Assembly: GCA_041397725.1 (NCBI GenBank)
Contig: JAWKVZ010000005.1
Location: forward strand, 281,195 to 345,194
Direction: 5' to 3'
Source of the DNA: JAGRKR01 sp041397725
Lineage (GTDB): Bacteria; Pseudomonadota; Alphaproteobacteria; Rhizobiales; Hyphomicrobiaceae
Length of the DNA stretch: 64,000 bases
Shown here: positions 37,284-44,721 of the stretch, piece after piece
Position numbering within the stretch: the stretch's first letter is position 1
Layout: every line of letters begins with the position of its first letter
Notes under the pieces: model-generated
Seen by the model: only the letters and a program-made list of their open reading frames with translations
Database searches by the model: none
What the model was told of the DNA's origin: nothing
Program-made: the position numbers and the translations under genes

Positions 37284-37752
37284 AGCGAGTCGTGATGCAC
37301 ACGCCGTCGCACTCCGCGAGATCGAGGCGCTTCTCGCGGCCCATGCCGACGTGGCCGAGACCGATCTCGAGCGCGGGGACGGCTATGTCCGCATCGCGCT
37401 GAGGCCCCGCGTCGCCAACGCCTGCCCGCTCGACCTCGTGCTGTTCGACGACGGCGCCGTCGATCTGAGGCTGGCGGAGGAGGAGCACGAGGGTGTGCGC
37501 GATATCCCGCCCGCGCGGCTCGCCACGCTGATCGGGGCCGTGCTGGCCGGCAAGGTCAAGACGATTCGGGAGACCACGCTCGCCACCGGGCAACTCCGAA
37601 GCGTCGAGGTGGTCGTGCGTCCGGACAGGGGTGAGGCCTGGCGCCGGCGGCGCGAGGTTGAGCCCATCTCGAGGCTGGTCGCGCCGGAAGCGGCGGAGCG
37701 AGAGGCGCACCACTACGTCGCCTATCGGCGCGAGGACGCGCCGCGCCCGTGA
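37270..37752 (+). CDS. Hypothetical protein, alpha/beta, unknown function
   Basis: 160 residues, no signal peptide or membrane segment. An amphipathic N-terminal helix (AHAVALREIEALLAAHADV) is followed by strands (DGYVRIALRP, PLDLVLFDDGAVDLRL) and a charged C-terminus. The start overlaps the preceding gene by 14 bases, which suggests coupling with the secreted Cys-rich protein. Frame-consistent GC bias and good start context make it likely real. I cannot name the function. Confidence 0.6.
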   Translation: MQKSEASRDAHAVALREIEALLAAHADVAETDLERGDGYVRIALRPRVANACPLDLVLFDDGAVDLRLAEEEHEGVRDIPPARLATLIGAVLAGKVKTIRETTLATGQLRSVEVVVRPDRGEAWRRRREVEPISRLVAPEAAEREAHHYVAYRREDAPRP

Positions 37753-37790
37753 CGGAGGCGCATTGCGCATCCATGCCACGGACTCAAGCT

Positions 37791-38135
37791 TCAGACGACA
37801 TCCTGGCTCGATCTCGCCGGGCGTGGAAAGGCGACGCGGCAGGTCTTGCAGCGCGGCGGCAGGAGCAGGCGGGTTTGTCGGCCGAGGTGTGTGCCGCAGC
37901 GCGGGCAGCGCACGCGGAACTGCACGAGCGTCGCGGCGATGACGAGGCCGAGCACGCCGAGCAGGATGAGGCGCCGCACGAACGGCTCGCCGCCATATCT
38001 CACCAGCAACCAGCCGCCTATCGCAATGAGAACCATGGCCGCGGCGTAGTAGCGGACCATCCACCGTTCCCAGCGAAGCAGGCGCGCTGCTTCCTCGGAG
38101 GTCAACGGTGCGGGGTCCGATGTGCGCCTGCTCAT
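37791..38135 (-). CDS. Membrane protein with C-terminal zinc-ribbon-like CxxC pairs
   Basis: 114 residues. Two hydrophobic segments (YYAAAMVLIAIGGWLLV and LILLGVLGLVIAATLV) followed by a cytoplasmic tail with two Cys pairs (CPRCGTHLG and CKTC), arranged like a zinc ribbon. The ATG overlaps the stop of the NlpC/P60 gene (ATGA), so the two are translationally coupled on the minus strand. Function unknown. Confidence 0.7.
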   Translation of the reverse strand: MSRRTSDPAPLTSEEAARLLRWERWMVRYYAAAMVLIAIGGWLLVRYGGEPFVRRLILLGVLGLVIAATLVQFRVRCPRCGTHLGRQTRLLLPPRCKTCRVAFPRPARSSQDVV

Positions 38136-39004
38136 ACCTCGCGCCCCGTGAGCGACGGCAGCCGCCGGACGGTCGTGATCGGCCCGCCGGTCTTCGCGAT
38201 GCGGCTGGCCGCCTCGTGGAGCGGCTCGATGACCGTGGACATGTGGTGGGCATTGGCGTGCAGCAGCATGATGCCGTCAGACATGATGGCGACGTGCCCC
38301 TGCCAGAACACGAGGTCGCCGCGCTGCAGACCTTCGAGATCCTGGGGCACCAGCACCTCCATGCCGAGAGTGGCCTTCTGCATGTCGCTGTCGCGCGCGC
38401 AGGCAATTCCGGCGGCCTCGAGCGAGGTTTGGACCAGGCCCGAGCAGTCGATGCCGAGGCGGGTCCGCCCACCCCACAGATAGGGCGTGCCGAGGAACTG
38501 CTCGGCGACATCGACGAAATCCCGCGCGACGCGCTCGATCGTGGCGAGGTGGCGGCGGATCACGTGGCCGCCGGTGGCCAGGCGTGCGAAGCGGTCGCTC
38601 TCATCGACGACCCGGACGAGGGCATTGAGCGGCAATTGCATGAGCGGCGGCGTCTTGATGTCCGGCTCGGGGTAGACGAAGGAGCCGAGAGCGACCAGCC
38701 GGTGCGTTGGTGCAGCCAAGTCCTCGACGAGCGACGCGTTCGGCATGTAGCCGACGTAGCCGTCGCGCTCGAGCTGGACCCAGGCCCAATCGTCGGCTAC
38801 GTCGAACACGCGCACCGTCTCGCCGTGGAAGGCCTCGGTGTCCATGGCGGCCAAGGCATCGGGGCGCTGGCGCACGGGGGCGAGCGCGGCTGCGACCCGC
38901 CGCAGGTCACCTTTGACATAGCGATCTGCGTCTACTTTGCCCTTCAGTGCCTGGGACGCGAGATCGCTGCGATAGGCGTTGGTTCTCGGGTCGGGCTTGC
39001 CCAT
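38132..39004 (-). CDS. NlpC/P60 family (C40) cell-wall hydrolase
   Basis: Cysteine peptidase cutting peptidoglycan stem peptides. SH3-like domains at residues ~55-150 (GETVRVFDVADDWAWVQLERDGYVGY) precede the catalytic domain: GTPYLWGGRTRLGIDCSGLVQ with Cys187, and WQGHVAIM with His237. 290 residues, no obvious signal peptide. It follows the leucyl aminopeptidase on the same strand by 54 bp; together they could recycle wall peptides. Similar to the gamma-D-glutamyl-diaminopimelate hydrolases, but specificity is not proven. Confidence 0.9.
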   Translation of the reverse strand: MGKPDPRTNAYRSDLASQALKGKVDADRYVKGDLRRVAAALAPVRQRPDALAAMDTEAFHGETVRVFDVADDWAWVQLERDGYVGYMPNASLVEDLAAPTHRLVALGSFVYPEPDIKTPPLMQLPLNALVRVVDESDRFARLATGGHVIRRHLATIERVARDFVDVAEQFLGTPYLWGGRTRLGIDCSGLVQTSLEAAGIACARDSDMQKATLGMEVLVPQDLEGLQRGDLVFWQGHVAIMSDGIMLLHANAHHMSTVIEPLHEAASRIAKTGGPITTVRRLPSLTGREV

Positions 39005-39058
39005 GATCCAAGGTCTCCTGAGGCAGGTTTGCGGCTTCGGCTGGCGCCGGTTCCCGGG

Positions 39059-40480
39059 TCAGTCTCTCGTGTAGTGTTGCCGGAGGACCTCGAAGAGGGC
39101 GCGCGCCGTCTGCGGCTCTCCGCCTTTTGGCGCCATGCTCTTGGCGCTCGGCACCCAGCCGTAGATGTCGAAGTGGGCGTAGCGGGCGGCCTTGCGCACG
39201 AAGCGGCGCAGGAATAGTGCGGCGGTGACGGAGCCGGCGAACGACGAATTGGAGATGTGGCAGACATCGGCGATCTCGCTGTCGAGCGTGCGATCATAGG
39301 GGCGCCACAGCGGCATGCGCCAGACGGGGTCGCCGACCTGCAGGCCGCACTCGGCGATCTTGAGGCCGAGATCGTCGCTGTCGGTATAGAAGGGCGGCAG
39401 GTCCGGTCCGAGTGCGACGCGGGCTGCGCCGGTCAGCGTCGCCAGGGTGATCAGATGGTCGGGCGATTCCTCGTCGGCCAGCGCCAGGGCATCGGCGAGC
39501 ACGAGGCGTCCTTCGGCATCGGTATTGCCGATCTCGACGGTGAGGCCGGCGCGGCTCTGCAGGATGTCGCCGGGGCGGAATGCATTGCCGGATATGGAGT
39601 TCTCGGCGGCGGCGACGAGGATGCGCATCCGGACGTCGAGGTTGGCGGCCATGATCATGTGGCCGAGCGCGAGCGCAGCCGCCGCGCCGCCCATGTCCTT
39701 CTTCATGAGCAGCATGCTGCTGGCCGGCTTGATGTCGAGGCCGCCGGTGTCGAAGCAGATGCCTTTGCCGATCACGGTCACTTTCGGCGCGTTGCTCCGT
39801 CCCCAGCTCAGGTCGATCAGGCGGGGTGCGCGCGTGCTGGCGCGTCCGACGGCATGGATCATCGGGAAATTCTGTTTGAGCAGGTCCTCGCCGACGATGG
39901 ACGAGACGGTGGCGCCGTGGCGCTCGGCGAGCGCGCGCGTGGCCGCCTCAAGCTCCGCCGGACCGAGGTCGCTCGCAGGCGTATTGATGAGATCGCGGCC
40001 GAGCCAGACCGCCTCGACGCTCGCCATAACCTCGTCGCGATCGACGTCGGCGGGCAGCCGCAGCCGCACCGTCTTCGTACTCGGCTCGGACAGATAGCGC
40101 GTGAAGCGGTAGGCGCCGAGACCCCAGGCGATGCTGGCGAGCGACGGGTTGGCCGGCGGCGTCTCCAGGTGATAGGTGCCCGAGGGCAGCAGCACCGGGA
40201 GATGCCCGACCTCCAAGGCGGCCGGGTCCGGCCCCGTGCCGATCATCGTATCGTCGACGCCGACGATGACGGCGGCGATACCGCCCTGGCTGTCCGGCAG
40301 CAGGGCGACCCTGCGCGATGCCGGGCGAAAGCCCGTCGCATCCAGCCAGGCGCGGTGCTCGCTTGTCAGCTCTGACAGGTCGCTGGCGGCGGCCGATTTG
40401 CGCACGAAGCGGATCGGGATGGACGGCTCGGCGCTCTGGCTTGGCAAGAGCAGGTCTGCTGGCTTCGCTACGCCTGTCAT
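39059..40480 (-). CDS. Leucyl aminopeptidase family protein (M17)
   Basis: Di-metal exopeptidase removing N-terminal residues. Metal and catalytic motifs: VIGKGICFDTGGLDIKP (Lys and Asp) and the M17 signature NTDAEGRLVLADAL. SSMLLMKKDMGGAAA also matches. 473 residues; the N-terminal third is the usual divergent macro-like domain. Same strand as the NlpC/P60 gene. Upstream is a 379-bp intergenic region with an inverted repeat that may control it. Confidence 0.93.
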   Translation of the reverse strand: MTGVAKPADLLLPSQSAEPSIPIRFVRKSAAASDLSELTSEHRAWLDATGFRPASRRVALLPDSQGGIAAVIVGVDDTMIGTGPDPAALEVGHLPVLLPSGTYHLETPPANPSLASIAWGLGAYRFTRYLSEPSTKTVRLRLPADVDRDEVMASVEAVWLGRDLINTPASDLGPAELEAATRALAERHGATVSSIVGEDLLKQNFPMIHAVGRASTRAPRLIDLSWGRSNAPKVTVIGKGICFDTGGLDIKPASSMLLMKKDMGGAAAALALGHMIMAANLDVRMRILVAAAENSISGNAFRPGDILQSRAGLTVEIGNTDAEGRLVLADALALADEESPDHLITLATLTGAARVALGPDLPPFYTDSDDLGLKIAECGLQVGDPVWRMPLWRPYDRTLDSEIADVCHISNSSFAGSVTAALFLRRFVRKAARYAHFDIYGWVPSAKSMAPKGGEPQTARALFEVLRQHYTRD

Positions 40481-40859
40481 GTGTCCTCGTGGCGGGATAT
40501 TGGCTTGTCTGCGCCGGGCGCCCCGACCTACCCGAGCTGGCGATCACGAGTATCCGGCCGCATCATAAAATCATGACTCAGTTCATGATTCTCGGTTCGT
40601 GTTGAGCGCGGACGCGGGGGCGTCGACGATCGATCGGGGCCTGTCGGGAGACTCGGGCCGGCCGAGCCCATTAATGGCAGCGCCGGACCCAAAACACAAT
40701 TGAGCAGCGCGATGATCCCGCAGCCTCCTTGCCGTGATTCGCTCGGTTGGGCGGGGGCGCGCGTGGCGAGTTGGTCACACTTAATGGTTTATTGAGACCT
40801 GTGCCGGAAACTGACACTCGATTGAGCACACGAGCGCCCTCACGGGCGAGGGGTGGAAG
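40481..40859. other. 379-bp intergenic region between divergent genes
   Basis: Separates the aminopeptidase (-) from the TPR lipoprotein (+). It is AT-richer than its surroundings in two blocks. It contains an AATCATGA-N6-TCATGATT dyad (40569-40590), a CCATTAATGG palindrome (40668-40677), two copies of ATTGAGCA (40699 and 40821) and a CtrA-like half pair at 40781-40795. I see no coding sequence or RNA gene that I could support. Confidence 0.6.
40569..40590. promoter_or_regulatory. Candidate operator: 8-bp inverted repeat with 6-bp spacer
   Basis: AATCATGA, CTCAGT spacer, TCATGATT: a perfect 8-bp dyad 89 bp upstream of the aminopeptidase start. AT-rich symmetric half-sites of this size are typical for dimeric helix-turn-helix regulators. 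No cognate regulator gene lies nearby. Confidence 0.4.
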
Positions 40860-41819
40860 ATGGTGACCGGTAGGCAGGCTATGCGTTGTCAGCGGGCAAT
40901 TCGCGGTATTGGCTTCATTGGCGTGATCGCATCGAGCCTGATGCTCGGCGCCTGCGCCCAAATGGGCGGCACGCCCGGCAATTTGGCGGGTCTCTCGGGG
41001 CCGCGGGAGACGCCCGCGGCCAAGCCCACGACGCCTCAGAACGAGCTGGAGCGGGCCACCGAGCATTGGGGCAAGGAATTCGCGAAGTACCCGACGAACG
41101 CCAAGGTGGCTATAAACTACGCCCGCAATCTCAAGGCGTTGGGCTACAAGCAGCAAGCGCTCGCGGTGTTGCAGCAGGCGGCGACCTTCAACGGCAACGA
41201 CCGCGAGCTGGCGGGCGAGTACGGCCGTTTGGCGCTCGAGTTCGGCCAGCACTCCGTGGCCGAGCGTCTGCTGGCCCTGGCCGACGATCCGACGCGGCCC
41301 GACTGGCGAATTCTCTCGGCGCGCGGCGCAGTTCTCGGCAAGACCGGAAGGCATAAGCAGGCGCTGCCCTTCTTCGAGCGCGCCGCCGCGATCGCGCCGG
41401 ACAAGCCGACCGTGCTGAACAACCTCGCCATGGCCTATGTCGCCGACGGTCAGCCCGAAAAGGCGGAGCCGCTGCTGCGTCGCGCCATCGCCATGCCCGG
41501 CGGACCCGCGCGCATCCGCCAGAACCTCGCGCTCGTGCTCGGCCTGCAGGGCCGCTACGACGAGGCCAAGACCGTAGCTTCCATGGATTTGGCGCCCCAG
41601 CGGGCAGAGGAGAGCGTGGCCCAGATCCGACAGATGGTGCAATTGCCGCCGAAGTCGGCGCCGACCGGCCTGCCGGCTCCCTCTACGGCGCTTGCTGCAG
41701 CCCCTCGTCCGCCACTGCGCGGCTCGGCCAAGCCGGTGGCGACCGCCGCCAAGCCGTCCCCCTGGGGAGCCACGGTAGCGCGCGCCGACCAGCCGATCGT
41801 CCTGGCGCCCCCGCGCTGA
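40860..41819 (+). CDS. TPR lipoprotein (TadD-like)
   Basis: 319 residues. The lipobox LMLGAC near residue 33 indicates an outer-membrane lipoprotein. TPR units follow (WGKEFAKYPTNAKVAINYAR, GRHKQALPFFERAAAIAPDKP, GQPEKAEPLLRRAIAMPGG), arranged as in TadD of Flp-pilus systems. No other tad/flp genes are in the window, so this could be a stand-alone paralogue. The C-terminal ~70 residues are Pro/Ala-rich. A second start at 40881 is possible. Confidence 0.82.
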   Translation: MVTGRQAMRCQRAIRGIGFIGVIASSLMLGACAQMGGTPGNLAGLSGPRETPAAKPTTPQNELERATEHWGKEFAKYPTNAKVAINYARNLKALGYKQQALAVLQQAATFNGNDRELAGEYGRLALEFGQHSVAERLLALADDPTRPDWRILSARGAVLGKTGRHKQALPFFERAAAIAPDKPTVLNNLAMAYVADGQPEKAEPLLRRAIAMPGGPARIRQNLALVLGLQGRYDEAKTVASMDLAPQRAEESVAQIRQMVQLPPKSAPTGLPAPSTALAAAPRPPLRGSAKPVATAAKPSPWGATVARADQPIVLAPPR

Positions 41820-41842
41820 GCTTGGCATAGTCCGAATGATCG

Positions 41843-41880
41843 TCACGGCGGCCGATCGAGACCTCGATCGGCCGCCGTGA
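41843..41880 (+). terminator. Perfect 18-bp inverted repeat after the TPR lipoprotein
   Basis: TCACGGCGGCCGATCGAG, an AC spacer and its exact reverse complement, 23 bp past the stop. The RNA hairpin would be very stable; the following TGCTTTGC is a poor U-tract. Likely ends transcription before fhs. Confidence 0.65.
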
Positions 41881-42042
41881 TGCTTTGCGCGCCTCGGCCT
41901 CGGCGGTGTCAACCGTGCGATCACAAGGTCCGGCGCGGCTGTAGAACGTGGCGCAGGCCGCGTGTTAGCATCCCGGGCGTTGCGGGGTGCGCGGGCGATT
42001 GGCGCATTTGCGCTTTGGGGATTTCAAGGTGTGGAGGTCGGC

Positions 42043-43719
42043 GTGGCAGTGAAGTCTGATATCGAGATCGCGCGCATGGCGAAGAAGAAGCCGATCGGCG
42101 AGATCGGCGGGCGGCTCGGTATCGGCAGCGAGAGCCTGCTGCCCTACGGCCACGACAAGGCGAAGGTCTCCGCCGAGTTCATCGCCTCTCTGGCGACGCG
42201 CAAGTCGGGCAAGCTGATCCTGGTGACGGCGATCAACCCGACACCGGCGGGCGAGGGCAAGACCACCACCACCGTCGGTCTCGGCGACGGCCTCAACGCC
42301 ATCGGCAAGAAGGCGGCGATCTGCCTGCGCGAGCCCTCGCTCGGCCCCTGCTTCGGGGTGAAGGGCGGGGCGGCCGGCGGCGGCTACGCCCAGGTCGTGC
42401 CGATGGAGGACATCAACCTGCACTTCACCGGCGACTTCCACGCCATCACCAGCGCCCACAACCTGCTCTCGGCGATGATCGACAACCACATCTACTGGGG
42501 CAACGAGCTGGGCCTCGACCAGCGCCGGGTCGCCTGGCGGCGCGTCATGGACATGAACGACCGGGCGCTGCGCCAGATCGTCTGCTCGCTCGGCGGCGTC
42601 GCCAACGGCTTTCCGCGCGAGGCCGGCTTCGACATCACCGTGGCCTCCGAGGTCATGGCCATCCTCTGCCTCGCCACCGACCGCAAGGACCTGGAGCAGC
42701 GGCTCGGCGGCATCATCGTCGGCTATCGCCGCGACAAGAGCCCCGTCTTCGCCCGCGATCTCAAGGCCGACGGCGCCATGACGGTGCTGCTCGGCCAGGC
42801 CATGCAGCCGAACCTCGTGCAGACGCTCGAGAACAATCCGGCCTTCATCCACGGCGGCCCGTTCGCCAACATCGCCCACGGCTGCAACTCGGTGATCGCC
42901 ACCACCACCGCCTTGAAGCTCGCCGACTACGTGGTGACCGAGGCGGGCTTCGGCGCCGACCTCGGCGCGGAGAAGTTCTTCGACATCAAGTGCCGCAAGG
43001 CCGGGCTGCGGCCCGATGCCGTGGTGATCGTCGCCACCGTGCGTGCGCTCAAGATGAACGGCGGCGTCAAGCGCGAGGATCTCGGCCGGGAAGACGTCGC
43101 GGCGGTCCGCAAGGGCGCGGTCAACCTCGGCCGTCACATCGAGAACGTGAAGCAGTTCGGCGTGCCGGCGGTGGTCGCGATCAACCACTTCATCTCCGAC
43201 ACCGACGCCGAGATCGCGGCGCTGCAGGACTATGTGCGCGAGCTCGGCTCGGAGGCCTTCGTGTGCAAGCACTGGGCGATGGGCTCGAAGGGCATCGAGC
43301 CGCTGGCGCGGCGGGTGGTGGAGATGGCGGATTCGGGCGTGGCGGACTTTGCGCCGCTCTATGGCGACGAGCTGCCGCTGATCGACAAGATCGAGACCGT
43401 CGCCAAGCGGATCTATCGCGCCGAGGGCGTGAGCGCGGACAAGTCGGTGCGCGACCAGCTCAAGGCCTGGGAGGAGATGGGCTACGGGCACCTGCCCGTG
43501 TGCATGGCCAAGACGCAGTACTCGTTCTCGACCGACCCGAACCTGCGCGGCGCGCCGAGCGGCTTCACGGTGCCGATCCGCGAGGTGCGGCTGGCGGCCG
43601 GCGCCGGCTTCGTGGTGGCCATCTGCGGGGAGATCATGACCATGCCCGGTCTGCCGCGCACGCCCTCGTCCGTCGCCATCCGCTTCAACGAGCGCGGCGA
43701 CATCGAAGGCCTCTTCTGA
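42043..43719 (+). CDS. fhs: Formate-tetrahydrofolate ligase
   Basis: ATP-dependent synthesis of 10-formyl-THF from formate. ATP loop TPAGEGKTTTTVGLGDGL, the family signature GVKGGAAGGGYAQVVPMEDI, and DFHAITSAHNLLSAMIDN follow. Start at GTG 42043, preceded by GGAGGT, giving MAVKSDIEIA and 558 residues, the family length. Third codon positions are almost all G or C, more extreme than neighbours, which hints at strong expression. folD follows 60 bp downstream; together they interconvert formate and methylene-THF. Confidence 0.95.
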   Translation: MAVKSDIEIARMAKKKPIGEIGGRLGIGSESLLPYGHDKAKVSAEFIASLATRKSGKLILVTAINPTPAGEGKTTTTVGLGDGLNAIGKKAAICLREPSLGPCFGVKGGAAGGGYAQVVPMEDINLHFTGDFHAITSAHNLLSAMIDNHIYWGNELGLDQRRVAWRRVMDMNDRALRQIVCSLGGVANGFPREAGFDITVASEVMAILCLATDRKDLEQRLGGIIVGYRRDKSPVFARDLKADGAMTVLLGQAMQPNLVQTLENNPAFIHGGPFANIAHGCNSVIATTTALKLADYVVTEAGFGADLGAEKFFDIKCRKAGLRPDAVVIVATVRALKMNGGVKREDLGREDVAAVRKGAVNLGRHIENVKQFGVPAVVAINHFISDTDAEIAALQDYVRELGSEAFVCKHWAMGSKGIEPLARRVVEMADSGVADFAPLYGDELPLIDKIETVAKRIYRAEGVSADKSVRDQLKAWEEMGYGHLPVCMAKTQYSFSTDPNLRGAPSGFTVPIREVRLAAGAGFVVAICGEIMTMPGLPRTPSSVAIRFNERGDIEGLF

Positions 43720-43779
43720 GCAAACCACAGCCGAACACCAGCGCCGACCCGGGCGGCGTGCACGAAGAAGAGGGACTGC

Positions 43780-44682
43780 GTGACCGAGGCCAGCATCATC
43801 GACGGAAAGGCATACGCCGAGCGTCTGCGTGCGCGCATCGCGCTGAAGACCGCCGACTTGCGCGCGGCGACGGGGATCGTGCCGGGCCTCGCGGTCGTTC
43901 TCGTCGGCGAGGATCCGGCGAGCCAGGTCTACGTCAGGACCAAGTCGCGCCAGGCGGAGGCTGCGGGCATCCGCGCCTTCGACCACAAGCTGCCGGCGAG
44001 CGTCACGGACGAGCACCTGCTCGCGCTCATCGCCACGCTCAACGCCGATCCGACGGTGCACGGCATTCTCGTGCAATTGCCGCTGCCGCGGCAGATCTCG
44101 GCGGACAAGGTGCTGAGGGCGGTCGATCCGACGAAGGACGTCGACGGCTTCCATCCGACCAACGTCGGCTATCTCGCGACCGGTCAGCGCGACATGGCTA
44201 TGGTGCCGTGCACACCGCTCGGCTGCCTGCTGTTGCTCGAAGATCGTCTCGGCAGCCTCTCCGGCCTCGATGCCGTGGTCATCGGTCGCTCGAACATCGT
44301 CGGCAAGCCCATGGCGCAGCTCCTGCTGCAAGCCGATGCCACGGTGACCGTCGTGCACTCGCGTACGCGCGCCATTGCCGAGCATTGCCGCCGCGCGGAT
44401 ATCGTCGTGGCGGCACTGGGCCGGCCGGGCTTCGTCAAGGCGGACTGGATCAAGCCGGGGGCCACGGTGATCGACGTCGGCATCAACCGCATCGTGCGTG
44501 CCGACGGCACGTCCGGCATCGTGGGAGACGTCGATGCCGGCTCCGTGCGGGCGGTAGCCGGCGCCATGACGCCCGTGCCGGGTGGCGTCGGGCCGATGAC
44601 GATCGCCTGTCTCCTGGCCAACACGGTCACGGCGGCATTCCGCGCGCGCGGGCTCGAGCCTCCCGACTGGCGCAAGGACTGA
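43780..44682 (+). CDS. folD: Methylenetetrahydrofolate dehydrogenase/cyclohydrolase
   Basis: Bifunctional enzyme: 5,10-methylene-THF to 10-formyl-THF through methenyl-THF. Catalytic Lys in SQVYVRTKSRQAEAAGI, HGILVQLPLP, DPTKDVDGFHPTNVG, and the NADP loop GRSNIVGKPMA; the C-terminus has PVPGGVGPMTIACLL. 300 residues from a GTG start at 43780. Cotranscribed with fhs. Converges on capA. Confidence 0.95.
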   Translation: MTEASIIDGKAYAERLRARIALKTADLRAATGIVPGLAVVLVGEDPASQVYVRTKSRQAEAAGIRAFDHKLPASVTDEHLLALIATLNADPTVHGILVQLPLPRQISADKVLRAVDPTKDVDGFHPTNVGYLATGQRDMAMVPCTPLGCLLLLEDRLGSLSGLDAVVIGRSNIVGKPMAQLLLQADATVTVVHSRTRAIAEHCRRADIVVAALGRPGFVKADWIKPGATVIDVGINRIVRADGTSGIVGDVDAGSVRAVAGAMTPVPGGVGPMTIACLLANTVTAAFRARGLEPPDWRKD

Positions 44683-44721
44683 GGCGGCGACTGGGCCAGC
44701 GACCGGGGCGGCCGCCAGGGA

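Noticed and set aside
41965..44385. 806-codon open frame antisense to fhs and folD
   Set aside because: Lies opposite two certain enzymes; long antisense frames arise from strong GC bias at third positions. The translation is His/Arg/Asp-rich without any domain.
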